From positions 1 to 61,875 of the IMG/VR virus record IMGVR_UViG_3300021197_000785: a stretch of DNA of 61,875 bases; one strand, written 5' to 3'. Made by a program: the position numbers and the translations under genes. Positions 26,771 through 34,854 of the stretch are shown here, in pieces (the first letter of the stretch is position 1; each line of letters begins with the position of its first letter). The notes beneath the pieces are model-generated. The model ran no database searches. It saw only the letters and a list, made by a program, of their open reading frames with translations, and was not told the origin of the DNA. This stretch comes from a virus.

Positions 26771-27186
26771 TAACTAGCACCTGTAAATGCCATTACACCT
26801 TCAGTTGTTAGTGCGCCAAAACTACGAATTGGTAGTACATCTGATCCACTGATGTCAATATCATTAGGGCCAATACTTGTTGTACTTGCGCCACTGTCAA
26901 CACCAATACGTCTGATACGAGTCTGTAACTCTGCGTGATCATCAACATTTTTGTCCATAATTAGTGCAATTGTTCCAGCATTGCTGTTTGTTACAAAATA
27001 AGCAAGTGGAGCAATTTCCATAATGATCGCTTCTACTGCTTCGTTGACTGCATCATCTTCTGCTCTGAGGTCAATTGCACTGTTAGATGCGTTTTGCACT
27101 GTTAACAAATAACAGTGACAGCCTACTTCATGTTGTACTCCAACTGTCATATGACTGGTGCCGGTACTTCTTGTTACTGTTGGCAT
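26770..27186 (-). CDS. Hypothetical protein of late small-gene run, 138 aa
   Basis: First gene after the late promoter at 27216. Begins MPTVTRSTGTSHMTVG, with a HEVGCHCYLL segment (two Cys, two His) and a C-terminal Ser/Thr/Gly-rich part. Contains a helix RAEDDAVNEAVEAIIMEIAP. AGGAGA ribosome site 9 nt before the ATG. A structural role is plausible from context. Confidence 0.75.
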   Translation of the reverse strand: MPTVTRSTGTSHMTVGVQHEVGCHCYLLTVQNASNSAIDLRAEDDAVNEAVEAIIMEIAPLAYFVTNSNAGTIALIMDKNVDDHAELQTRIRRIGVDSGASTTSIGPNDIDISGSDVLPIRSFGALTTEGVMAFTGAS

Positions 27187-27215
27187 GGGTTTGTATCTCC
27201 TATATTAATATAGTA

Positions 27216-27223
27216 TATTTATG
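27216..27223 (-). promoter_or_regulatory. T4-like late promoter (CATAAATA)
   Basis: Minus-strand CATAAATATA, 29 nt before the ATG at 27186, next to the stop of the upstream gene, with AGGAGA between. An AT-rich inverted stretch (TATATTAATATA) follows it. Confidence 0.68.
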
Positions 27224-27224
27224 C

Positions 27225-27974
27225 CTATGCTTGGTTAGTCATTATTAGAATACTTAACTTGGTTTTTATGCCTCTTGCTAAAAAATTGTCTGCACAGTGT
27301 AGTTGTGTTTGATCCCAAACTACTGCACTGCCAGGCTTCCATTTATATATAGTTTCTATCTCTAATCCTTCAGCCCAATCGTAGGGCATGTGACTCATAT
27401 ATGTGTTCCAAGTTTCTTCGTCTATCTTATACCCATCACAGCAACCTTCTACATTACTTTGGTTTATTGGTCTTTTCCAACTTGATTGATTAGTGTTGCC
27501 TGTTTGTCCAGTGTTTGAATTGGCGTTGTTTCTTAAATAACTACGCTGTTTAAAGGTAATGCTATATGTGTCTGCCCAGCCTGTGTCATCGGCAACTACA
27601 TCAAGGGGTATTAATATAACTTTGTGTGGTATCTTATCCGCATACCATCGTAGGTCAGCATGTATTTTCCATGGCTTAATTGCTTCTTGCCAAGCAAAAA
27701 AATCTAACTTGTGGTCGCCTATTTCGCTTACTAACTTGTCGTGAAATATCTCTTGCATAATAGGACCATAGGGAGGATGTTCATAGGCACTTCCAGCATA
27801 CTTACTTGTACTGCCATGTTCTGGATATTCAACTGTATCAATAAGTTTGCGTAGCTCAGTCAAATCACTACTGCTAATTAAGTCATCTATTACCCAAGAG
27901 CCAGAATCTGATTCCTGCATTCTAGCAATTTGTTCATCTGTATAACTGTTATCCAAATAAACGTGTTGCGACAT
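27225..27974 (-). CDS. 2OG-Fe(II) dioxygenase-like protein
   Basis: 249 residues from the ATG at 27974, which has AAGGAAA upstream; a longer in-frame reading to 28046 would overlap the upstream gene by nearly 100 nt. Metal site candidates: H105-x-D107 (KIHADLRW) and a distal His in QLHCADN about 20 residues before the C-terminus, followed by IKTKLSIL where a Lys replaces the usual 2OG-binding Arg. DSBH fold likely, chemistry uncertain because of that substitution and an inserted Asn/Gly/Ser-rich loop near residues 145-170. Confidence 0.65.
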   Translation of the reverse strand: MSQHVYLDNSYTDEQIARMQESDSGSWVIDDLISSSDLTELRKLIDTVEYPEHGSTSKYAGSAYEHPPYGPIMQEIFHDKLVSEIGDHKLDFFAWQEAIKPWKIHADLRWYADKIPHKVILIPLDVVADDTGWADTYSITFKQRSYLRNNANSNTGQTGNTNQSSWKRPINQSNVEGCCDGYKIDEETWNTYMSHMPYDWAEGLEIETIYKWKPGSAVVWDQTQLHCADNFLARGIKTKLSILIMTNQA

Positions 27975-28236
27975 CTTTTGGTTTCCTTCCACGTTTTTTA
28001 TGTTCTTTGTAAGTGCCGTCAGGTTTGATGTTGTATGCTTTAGCAAAACGCTCAGGAATCATGCCCTCAATATCATGAATAGCGCCTGCAGGCATATCTG
28101 GATACCAATACACATCCTTTTTAATAAAGATGTCTTTGCCGCCCAAGCCTTTACTTTTAACGTTTGCATACACAAGTGTTTCCTCTGTTACAAGTTTGCG
28201 CTCTACTAGTGTACTAAGAAGTGAGTTATTCATCAT
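27949..28236 (-). CDS. Hypothetical protein with AT-hook-like tail, 95 aa
   Basis: Contains VSKS-less beta/alpha sequence with KKDVYWYPDMPAGAIHDIEG and a basic tail KKRGRKPKDVATRLFG; GRKPK resembles an AT-hook/R-G-R-K-P DNA-minor-groove motif. Starts at an ATGATG pair that overlaps the upstream TGA. Possibly DNA-binding; unproven. Confidence 0.72.
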   Translation of the reverse strand: MMNNSLLSTLVERKLVTEETLVYANVKSKGLGGKDIFIKKDVYWYPDMPAGAIHDIEGMIPERFAKAYNIKPDGTYKEHKKRGRKPKDVATRLFG

Positions 28237-28922
28237 TTATTTGTTTTCCTTATTTGATATTCAATAATTTTGTTTACTTTTGACCCAAGTTTAAATTGTA
28301 CAAGTTGTAGTAATCGTTCATTGGTTACATATCCAATGTTTTCGCCACACCATGTACCCCATCTGCGCACTGTGTCACTGTTGTTTATTTGAATATCATC
28401 TGGATATTGCATTGCCCAACGTGACCAATCAGTAAATTCTTCGAATGACATACGTTCGCCTACTATCTGAAATTTAAATTTATTATATGGTAAGCGTTTT
28501 TTTCTATAATGTATGTTACGATCTGCCTGTGTGCCAGGAAAATACCGAACACTTACAAGTTCCAGTATTGTATCAGTAACATCCGATTCTTTACTGTTAA
28601 GACGATTTACATACTGTATAACCTGATCTATATTATCAAGGTCACTAGTATAATAATTAAGTATTGTTCTTTCAACACGCACTCTATCATTGTGTCTTTT
28701 AGCAAATCGTCTTACTGTTCCACTAAAACTTTTTTGTATTTCTGTATCAACTTTGTATCCCCACCAGTCAACTGTTCTGACCTTCATTAACTCTGGCACA
28801 CGGTACTGATACATTAATACTTCAAGACGATAAAGATACTTGCCGTAAAAAAGTCTATCGTTATGCTTTAACGCTAGGTTGTGCTGATTGCTCAGCGTCT
28901 CCAACTTCTGCAGTTGATCCAT
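28233..28922 (-). CDS. Hypothetical protein, 229 aa
   Basis: Starts within the last 62 nt of the Clp gene; an AGG ribosome site about 7 nt before supports this ATG. Basic, Tyr/Arg-rich, with aromatic segments KVRTVDWWGYK and DWSRWAMQYPDD. No catalytic motif recognised. Its transcription follows dnaJ-clp, so it may belong to the same chaperone-linked unit. Confidence 0.75.
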   Translation of the reverse strand: MDQLQKLETLSNQHNLALKHNDRLFYGKYLYRLEVLMYQYRVPELMKVRTVDWWGYKVDTEIQKSFSGTVRRFAKRHNDRVRVERTILNYYTSDLDNIDQVIQYVNRLNSKESDVTDTILELVSVRYFPGTQADRNIHYRKKRLPYNKFKFQIVGERMSFEEFTDWSRWAMQYPDDIQINNSDTVRRWGTWCGENIGYVTNERLLQLVQFKLGSKVNKIIEYQIRKTNK

Positions 28923-31134
28923 CTTTATACCTAAACTTTATTAATAGACTATTGTTTGAATTTCTAACTTTAATTTTACAGCCAATTGCTGGTTTGTCAA
29001 CTAATTTCTTTGCAATAGGCATGCGTAACATTGTATCTATAGCACGAGCCATGGGCCTTGCTCCCATGCGTTCATCATATCCCTGTTCAAGAATAATATC
29101 AACACTTGGTTCATCAACGCTAAGTGCAACTCCTTTGTCTTTGAGTTGCTCCTGCAATTCTTGTATAAACTTTAGTGCTACTTTACGTTTTGCAATTTCG
29201 TCCAATGCGCCAAATGCGCACACTGCATCAATACGATTACGGAACTCAGGAGCAAAGAACTTTTTATAGGCATCTTCTGCTGCCCCTTCAACACGATCTC
29301 TACCAAAACCAATGGCGTTCTTTTCACCTTCGCTTGCGCCCAGATTTGTTGTAAGAATAACAAAACAGTTTCTAGCATCTGCACGTTTGCCGTTTGATCC
29401 TGTCACAAAGCCTTCATCCATAAGTTGTAGTAGTACATTGCTTACATCTGGATGTGCCTTTTCAATTTCATCAAACAATATTACTGCATGTGGATTACGT
29501 TCAATGTCACGAATAAGTAATCCTCCACCAAGGTTACCATCTTCAAATCCAACATATCCAGGAGGTGCACCAATAAAACGTGCTACAGTATGACGCTCTT
29601 GATATTCGCTCATATCATAGCGTAGTAATTTCATGCTATTTGCACTAGCAAGTTGCTTTGCAAGTTCTGTTTTGCCTGTGCCTGTTGGTCCAGTAAACAC
29701 AAATACGCCCAGTGTTTTATCGCGCTTGTTAAGTCCTGCTTTAGCAACCCATACTTTATCAAGTACACTGTCAACCGCTGTATCCTGTCCATAGACCTTG
29801 CTTTTAATTCTATCACTAATTGCATCTGGCTGTATCACAGATTCCTTCTTTTCACCTAATTGGCTAATAGGAATCTTTGCATACTTGCTAATCTCCTCAA
29901 GAATATTTTGACTATCAATTACAGGATTTTCTGTTCCTAGTCTACGTTGTTTTGCACTTGCGCTGTCAATCATATCAAATGCTTTATCAGGTAGTCGCTT
30001 GTCTGTCAAATAGCGCACACTCAAATCCACAGCATCATTCACTGCTTGTGCTGTAATCTTACAACTGTGAAACTTCTCATAGTATTTTTTACTGTTCATA
30101 AGAATCTTTTTAGCAAGTTCAGATGAAGGTTCGTCAACAGTAATGTGATAGAAGCGACGCATCAGCGCACGATCTTTTTCAAAACTACTGTTGTATTCCT
30201 CCCATGTAGTACTGGCAATAACTTTTAGTTTGCCTCTACCCAAATAAGGTTTTAACATATTGGCAAAATCAGTCCCACCATTGCCGCCGGCACCTGCACC
30301 TTTAAGTGTGTGTGCTTCGTCAATAAACAGTATACACTTGCCTTTTTCAATCAGTGCACCTAATACTTCTTTAACACGTTCTTCAAACTGTCCACGGTAC
30401 TGTGTACCAGCAAGCATGTTTGCTACATCTAGATTATATACAATGTGATCTTGTAAATATACAGGCACTTCTTTTCTTACTATTTTTACAGCAAGTCCTT
30501 CTGCTACTGCAGTCTTACCTACACCTGGATCACCTACCATAAGCACATTGCTTTTATTGCGGCGTGCAAATGTTTGTGTTATATCATCAATGACGTCGTC
30601 CCTGCCAATTACAGGATCTAGTGTCTTTGCCCGTGCCTGTTCATTTAAATCTTCACAGTATTCATTAACAATACCATCAAGATACTGTTCGTGTTTCTGG
30701 CTTAACTGACGGGTTTTATTATTGGTTTTCATAAACCGCATAAACTCGTCTTTGGATACATTGTATTTCATTAAAAAGTAACTACTGTGACTGTTTTGTT
30801 CACTAGTAATGCTTATAAACAAATCAAATAGTGTTAGTGTTTCTCTGCCACTAAACAACACACTGGTCATTGCACGATTGAATACACGTTCCAAGGATTG
30901 CGTTTTGATTTGTCCTGTGCCGTCCACACTTGAAAATGCGTCCACTAAGTGGCTTTCTAAATCAAGTTGCAGTTCGTTTAGTTGTACTCCGAACTCCAGT
31001 AAATTTTTTGCAAACTCTTTATTTTTTAATATAGCAAGCAAAAAATGTTCTGTACTTAGGTACTGATGTCCATACTTGCTTGCTATTTTGCCAGCAAAGG
31101 CTAGTGTTTGATCTACTTCTTTAGCAGTTTTCAT
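28861..31134 (-). CDS. ClpA-like AAA+ unfoldase (Hsp100)
   Basis: 757 residues (E. coli ClpA 758). N-domain about 1-140; AAA-1 with Walker A GDPGVGKT (201-208) and Walker B CILFIDEAH; AAA-2 with GPTGTGKT (482-489), Walker B VILFDEIEKAH (551-561), and the FRNRID arginine/sensor region near 631. There is no ClpB-type middle coiled coil, so it is ClpA/C-like. An IGF tripeptide at 608-610 sits where ClpA has its ClpP-docking IGL loop. Unfolds proteins for a peptidase or remodels complexes in the cytosol. Cotranscribed with the J-protein (4-nt overlap). No ClpP in the window, so host ClpP may be the partner. Confidence 0.93.
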   Translation of the reverse strand: MKTAKEVDQTLAFAGKIASKYGHQYLSTEHFLLAILKNKEFAKNLLEFGVQLNELQLDLESHLVDAFSSVDGTGQIKTQSLERVFNRAMTSVLFSGRETLTLFDLFISITSEQNSHSSYFLMKYNVSKDEFMRFMKTNNKTRQLSQKHEQYLDGIVNEYCEDLNEQARAKTLDPVIGRDDVIDDITQTFARRNKSNVLMVGDPGVGKTAVAEGLAVKIVRKEVPVYLQDHIVYNLDVANMLAGTQYRGQFEERVKEVLGALIEKGKCILFIDEAHTLKGAGAGGNGGTDFANMLKPYLGRGKLKVIASTTWEEYNSSFEKDRALMRRFYHITVDEPSSELAKKILMNSKKYYEKFHSCKITAQAVNDAVDLSVRYLTDKRLPDKAFDMIDSASAKQRRLGTENPVIDSQNILEEISKYAKIPISQLGEKKESVIQPDAISDRIKSKVYGQDTAVDSVLDKVWVAKAGLNKRDKTLGVFVFTGPTGTGKTELAKQLASANSMKLLRYDMSEYQERHTVARFIGAPPGYVGFEDGNLGGGLLIRDIERNPHAVILFDEIEKAHPDVSNVLLQLMDEGFVTGSNGKRADARNCFVILTTNLGASEGEKNAIGFGRDRVEGAAEDAYKKFFAPEFRNRIDAVCAFGALDEIAKRKVALKFIQELQEQLKDKGVALSVDEPSVDIILEQGYDERMGARPMARAIDTMLRMPIAKKLVDKPAIGCKIKVRNSNNSLLIKFRYKDGSTAEVGDAEQSAQPSVKA

Positions 31135-31949
31135 TTATCATCCCGTAATTTCTTGCATATATTTAATTGTTGTTCAGTTAAGTTTTCAGGTATTTTAACC
31201 AATACTTGTACAAGCAAATCACCTCTTGTACTAGTCTTTGTGTACATACCATGATTGGGTATTTTCAGCGTTGCACCGTATTGTGTGCCTGCTGGAATAT
31301 TTAGGTTGAGTGTCTTATTTTCAATAGTATGTATTTGAACTACTGTACCTATTATAGCATCCCATGCGCCTATTGTCAAGTGCATTTTTAGGTTGTCATT
31401 GTCTCGGGTAAACACTTCGTGGTCTAGCATATTAATTGTAACAGTAAGGTCACCAGGACTTAAATTACTATGTATGTAATCTCCTAGTCCACTATATTTA
31501 ATTTTTGTACCATTGTTGACTCCAATTGGTATCTTTAAATTTACAAGATGCCTTGAACCGTTGGTGTGTCTTATGCTAACTGTTTTTTGTTGTTCGCTTA
31601 GTATTTCTTCCAGTGTGCAGTCCACTGTGATGCCCAGGTTTTTATTTGATTTTACACGTTGGTAATCGCGTTTACTAGGATGGAATCCTGCACTGCCAAA
31701 TACAGTAAACATGTCATCATAAACATCACTAGTGTTTATCTTAATGTTTTGCCTACGACTGTTGCGAACGTCAAATGCTGCACGTTTATGAGGATCTTTA
31801 AGAACTTCATATGCTTCTGCAACCGCGTGGAAAGTGTCAACATCTCCGCCGCTGTCAGGGTGATGCTGTTTTGCTTTGTTGCGATATGCTGATTGTATAT
31901 CTTTAGGACTACATGTAGGTTCCAGTCCTAGTACATCATAATAGTTCAT
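31131..31949 (-). CDS. J-domain co-chaperone (CbpA/DnaJ-like)
   Basis: 272 residues: J domain about 1-65 with H30-P31-D32 (KQHHPDSGG), a linker, then two DnaJ C-terminal beta domains (from about 105, with IGVNNGTKIKYSGLGD and IPAGTQYGATLKI). The zinc-finger cysteines of DnaJ are absent, so it is CbpA-type. J-proteins stimulate DnaK ATPase and select substrates. First gene of the unit, with a promoter just upstream, coupled to the Clp gene by ATGA. Expected to redirect host DnaK. Confidence 0.88.
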   Translation of the reverse strand: MNYYDVLGLEPTCSPKDIQSAYRNKAKQHHPDSGGDVDTFHAVAEAYEVLKDPHKRAAFDVRNSRRQNIKINTSDVYDDMFTVFGSAGFHPSKRDYQRVKSNKNLGITVDCTLEEILSEQQKTVSIRHTNGSRHLVNLKIPIGVNNGTKIKYSGLGDYIHSNLSPGDLTVTINMLDHEVFTRDNDNLKMHLTIGAWDAIIGTVVQIHTIENKTLNLNIPAGTQYGATLKIPNHGMYTKTSTRGDLLVQVLVKIPENLTEQQLNICKKLRDDK

Positions 31950-31956
31950 AACTGTA

Positions 31957-31985
31957 ATTATACTATACTAGGACTGGATTGTAAA
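31957..31985 (-). promoter_or_regulatory. Sigma70-type promoter for the J-protein/Clp unit
   Basis: Minus-strand TTTACA (31985-31980), 17 nt, TATAAT (31962-31957), 8 nt before the ATG at 31949. One mismatch in -35, perfect -10. The short leader means the mRNA would begin close to the start codon. Confidence 0.68.
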
Positions 31986-32336
31986 TTACTTTTTAGGCTT
32001 TGCTTGCATTGCTTGCGCACCAAAAAATGCAGCAACAATAGCAGCAACAGATACAAAGTATACTGCAGCCATATCACCTAGGATCTTAGCAGCCTGATCC
32101 ATGCCAATAAGATTTGCAATCAATACAATTGCTGGATATAGTAGCATACCTGCTAGACTAAACCAAGCCATCTTACGCTGTGCATCGCGCATTGCATCTG
32201 CATCTTCTAATTCTTTACGTTTAAATTCCAAGTACATCGCCTCTTCTTCAGGACTAACTTTTCCATCACCATTGCTGTCTGCTGGATGGTATGCTGCTCT
32301 TGCTGCAGCAATATCTTCTTTAGTTGGTTCAGCCAT
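31986..32336 (-). CDS. EF-hand membrane protein, 116 aa
   Basis: A canonical 12-residue EF loop occupies D20-E31 (DSNGDGKVSPEE), followed by a charged helix and two hydrophobic segments (about 53-73 and 83-108). Such a layout suggests a calcium-responsive inner-membrane protein with the EF loop on the N-terminal side. Overlaps the 94-residue membrane-protein gene by 8 nt. It lies between the lysis cassette and chaperone genes; a role in lysis timing is possible but unproven. Confidence 0.78.
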   Translation of the reverse strand: MAEPTKEDIAAARAAYHPADSNGDGKVSPEEEAMYLEFKRKELEDADAMRDAQRKMAWFSLAGMLLYPAIVLIANLIGMDQAAKILGDMAAVYFVSVAAIVAAFFGAQAMQAKPKK

Positions 32337-32613
32337 CTTCTCTCTCCATCTTGGCTATACGAGCCTCTAACTCGTCAATTTTATTTGTAATCTTTGGATA
32401 CTTTGTACGCCAGGCATTTGGATCATTTTGTAACCAGGTCCATCCCCACTTAGTAGCCAGGCATTCTAGACTTGCATCAAACTTGCGCACTGCCCAGATA
32501 GCCATGCGTGTATCTTTAAACCAAAAAAGAAAAGCCGCGCCAAATAAACTACCTGCTATGCCTGTATAGATCCATAAGCGATCACTCGCCATGCTCTGTA
32601 TCATGTCCCACAT
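32329..32613 (-). CDS. Small membrane protein, 94 aa
   Basis: One N-terminal hydrophobic span (about residues 13-30), a conserved RMAIWAVRKFDASLECLATK middle, and a C-terminal coiled-coil helix (KIDELEARIAKMERE). The ATG at 32613 has GGAGG 10 nt upstream. Overlaps the FkbM gene by 32 nt. Function unknown. Confidence 0.75.
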   Translation of the reverse strand: MWDMIQSMASDRLWIYTGIAGSLFGAAFLFWFKDTRMAIWAVRKFDASLECLATKWGWTWLQNDPNAWRTKYPKITNKIDELEARIAKMEREDG

Positions 32614-33397
32614 TGTTTTGTATCCTCCAGTTCATACGCTCAACAGTGTCGTCTCTGTCCACTACTGGTTGCAGTGTTGTATTTAACTGTTTGGAACTAC
32701 AAATCCAATTAATAACTCCATGCTGTGAGCCAAATACGTCCACGGTTTCATGTTTAAAATTATTTGGGTTGAATGTTGGTACAGGAAGCCAATACATATA
32801 GTAGTCAAATATAGTTAAGTAATCATATATCTTACTATATGATGTTTCGTCTTGCATTTCTATAAGCATATCAGGCTTTAGATGTGTCAGTGTATATCCC
32901 ATGCCCTGCAGTATTCTATACTCGTAACCCTCCGTGTCCAACTTTATAAAGTCAATTTTATCCATACTATAGCCGTCAAGAGTTTTTGATCTTCTAGTTT
33001 TCTCGCCAGGTTGTTCTATAAATTTAGTTTTGCCAAAATCAAATTCTGTATAGCCAAATGCTTTATTATCACTTATTGCTTTGTGCGAAACAGTAATGTT
33101 TCCGTGAGGTTTTGTGTTTATTTCTAATAGATAATAGTTGTGATCGTCAGGTTCCCAGGCATGAACATGTTGTACATAGGGAGCAATGCTTATACTATGT
33201 GTGCCTATGTTTGCGCCTATATCCAGATACACAGTGTCTTTGTTTACCATGCTTAGTATTTGTTCTATTTCTGGATGGCAGTATTCACCATAAACTTCTA
33301 AACTACGACCAATACTAGGATCATCCGTGTAGTAAGTCATAGGCCCATAACGTGTATTAGTTGTTTTAATTATTGGTCTGTGGTGGTACTGACTCAT
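32582..33397 (-). CDS. FkbM-family SAM-dependent methyltransferase
   Basis: 271 residues. Motif I YLDIGANIG (58-66) and the following AWEPDDHNYYLLEIN strand bind SAM; DFIKLDTEGYEYRIL is the hallmark FkbM segment. Family members O-methylate sugars or small molecules. It stands beside the lysis genes, overlapping the lipoprotein by 32 nt. With the glycosyltransferases elsewhere it may cap a glycan; target inferred only. Confidence 0.85.
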   Translation of the reverse strand: MSQYHHRPIIKTTNTRYGPMTYYTDDPSIGRSLEVYGEYCHPEIEQILSMVNKDTVYLDIGANIGTHSISIAPYVQHVHAWEPDDHNYYLLEINTKPHGNITVSHKAISDNKAFGYTEFDFGKTKFIEQPGEKTRRSKTLDGYSMDKIDFIKLDTEGYEYRILQGMGYTLTHLKPDMLIEMQDETSYSKIYDYLTIFDYYMYWLPVPTFNPNNFKHETVDVFGSQHGVINWICSSKQLNTTLQPVVDRDDTVERMNWRIQNNVGHDTEHGE

Positions 33398-33779
33398 CAG
33401 GCTTCATTGCCTCTTCGTAATAGATTATAATCTCTTTTTGTTGATTGATAAAACGGCGAAGTTCTGCTACGTTTAGTGCTAAATTTTCGTAATCTTTGAC
33501 GCTAAGTGCAACATAAGCCAAGTCGCCATTTTCTGCCTTAAAGTCTTGTATAAACTTTTGAAGGTTTGCTTCGTTGACAACATATACGCGGGTGTCAACT
33601 AAATCAATTGGCTTTGGTCGTGTCGCTATCGGTACTGATAGTTTCTCCACCTGGGTTACTACTTTGATCTCCGGCTCCGGCTGGAACCGACTGCAACCAC
33701 TTAGGAAGAGGACGGCTACTGCCATCAGTACTGCCGGTCTCGCCCATGATTTCACGCCATAGTTTTGCTGTTGCGCCAT
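33366..33779 (-). CDS. Rz1-like outer-membrane spanin lipoprotein
   Basis: 137 residues. Basic N-terminus, hydrophobic core AVLMAVAVLFLSG, and a lipobox LSGC (C29 or so), so the mature protein would start with a lipidated cysteine in the outer membrane. The rest is periplasmic, acidic, ending PPQTNN. The gene begins inside the i-spanin gene, out of frame, with a 176-nt overlap, the architecture of Rz/Rz1. ATG 8 nt after AAGGAC. Joins with the i-spanin to disrupt the outer membrane at lysis. Longer than classical Rz1. Confidence 0.78.
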   Translation of the reverse strand: MAQQQNYGVKSWARPAVLMAVAVLFLSGCSRFQPEPEIKVVTQVEKLSVPIATRPKPIDLVDTRVYVVNEANLQKFIQDFKAENGDLAYVALSVKDYENLALNVAELRRFINQQKEIIIYYEEAMKPDESVPPQTNN

Positions 33780-34104
33780 TCATACGTCCTTCTAGATTCG
33801 CTGCATCTCGTAATGCATCTCCAAGCAAGTCCAATTGACGAAGTTTTTTACGAAGGTTATCACCATATGCTTCTGCTTCCTGCAACTGTGCTTGTAAGTT
33901 TTGTTGTAATTTTGCGTTTTGTTCTGCTTCTGCTCTTAGTGTATCTATGCTTGCTTCACTGGTTTCAATAGCAACTTCTAGTTTAGCATTGTTGTCTCTT
34001 AGTGTTGCTATTTCTGCTTGCGTTGTGTCATAGTAATACTTGGCACCATATCCAGCGATGCCAAGAACGCCTATGAGCGCAATTAGTGCATAGACTTTAA
34101 ACAT
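33604..34104 (-). CDS. Rz-like inner-membrane spanin
   Basis: 166 residues. N-terminal signal-anchor (ALIALIGVLGIAGYGA, about 6-22), then a long coiled coil (TLRDNNAKLEVAIETSE...; about 33-95) and a Pro/Gly/Ser-rich C-terminus. This is the topology of an i-spanin reaching across the periplasm. Its 3' half encodes the Rz1-like lipoprotein in another frame. One base separates it from the small membrane-protein gene upstream. Lysis role inferred from architecture and the lysozyme two genes upstream. Confidence 0.78.
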   Translation of the reverse strand: MFKVYALIALIGVLGIAGYGAKYYYDTTQAEIATLRDNNAKLEVAIETSEASIDTLRAEAEQNAKLQQNLQAQLQEAEAYGDNLRKKLRQLDLLGDALRDAANLEGRMNGATAKLWREIMGETGSTDGSSRPLPKWLQSVPAGAGDQSSNPGGETISTDSDTTKAN

Positions 34105-34269
34105 TTACTCGCTCTTATAAATTGTCCATGCGCCATATGCAATAGCAATATATGCTGCTAGTTTAGCAAATGGACCTGCAATAAGAATAACGAGTCCAAC
34201 ACCAATTAGCATTGCGCCGTCCCATGAGGTACGTTCTTCAATTCTACTGTTTATCCACTTTTTAACCAT
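34105..34269 (-). CDS. Small membrane protein, holin-candidate, 54 aa
   Basis: Open frame from ATG 34269 to TAA at 34107-34105, starting MVKKWINSRIEERTSWDGAM and ending AYGAWTIYKSE, with two short hydrophobic stretches (about 19-32 and 36-50). Located directly between lysozyme/zinc-ribbon genes and the spanins. Small size, charged N-terminus and two short spans fit a holin or antiholin, but no family is certain. Start overlaps the upstream stop by 8 nt. Confidence 0.72.
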   Translation of the reverse strand: MVKKWINSRIEERTSWDGAMLIGVGLVILIAGPFAKLAAYIAIAYGAWTIYKSE

Positions 34270-34411
34270 CCTGATAATTCTCCACTATACATAGTTTGCA
34301 TCTACATTGTTTACAAACTTCTATTATATCATGTCCACCTTCGTAGTTGCGTTCCTCTCTATGTAAAGGTCCGCCGCAATGACTTTCGTGTCCACAATTT
34401 AAACAACTCAT
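34262..34411 (-). CDS. Small zinc-ribbon-like protein, 49 aa
   Basis: Open frame starting MSCLNCGHES at the TAATG junction with the lysozyme stop (34411) and ending CIVENYQDG. Eight potential metal ligands: C3-x2-C6, H8, H11-C12, then C33-x2-C36-x-C38-x2-C41. Two CxxC pairs indicate a zinc ribbon or rubredoxin-like knuckle. Perfect translational coupling on the upstream side and 8-nt overlap with the holin candidate downstream support a real gene. Function unknown. Confidence 0.72.
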   Translation of the reverse strand: MSCLNCGHESHCGGPLHREERNYEGGHDIIEVCKQCRCKLCIVENYQDG

Positions 34412-34854
34412 TATGCAAGAGCCCGCATGCGATCAACAAGACGTTGTGCTCTTTTAGTAACTTGACGATACCATCCACTGTCAACCATTTCATCTGCGGC
34501 ATCGTTCCAATCGCGATTATCAACGCCACGCTTCATACCCTTGAACTTGCTTAGTCTAGGACGGCCCATGTTGAACATCATATTGGCAACAATTAACTGC
34601 ACTTCTTCTGGCAAGTCATCAAAGTCTGGATAAAGGATTTGACAATCCGCTAGTACAATTTCACAGTCTTTTTGGAAAAGTTCTGTAACACGTTCCTCTG
34701 TTACTGGAGTACCAACATCAGCACCGTACTCGGGGTCACTCTCAAGGATAAGATGCCCAATGCCAACAGTAGGCAAACCCAGATGATCCAGGTATACTTC
34801 ATATACTACGCCTTCGTCAGTCGCGAGATCTTCTTGTAAACGCTCTAAATTCAT
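34411..34854 (-). CDS. T4-type lysozyme (endolysin)
   Basis: 147 residues (T4 e protein 164). Catalytic triad E14 / D23 / T29 keeps exactly the T4 spacing E11 / D20 / T26, within DEGVVYEVYLDHLG and PTVGIGH. Hydrolyses the MurNAc-GlcNAc bond. No signal peptide, so it would need the holin for access. It precedes the zinc-ribbon, holin-candidate and spanin genes as a lysis cassette. The C-terminus RAQRLVDRMRAL is the family's closing helix. Confidence 0.88.
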   Translation of the reverse strand: MNLERLQEDLATDEGVVYEVYLDHLGLPTVGIGHLILESDPEYGADVGTPVTEERVTELFQKDCEIVLADCQILYPDFDDLPEEVQLIVANMMFNMGRPRLSKFKGMKRGVDNRDWNDAADEMVDSGWYRQVTKRAQRLVDRMRALA

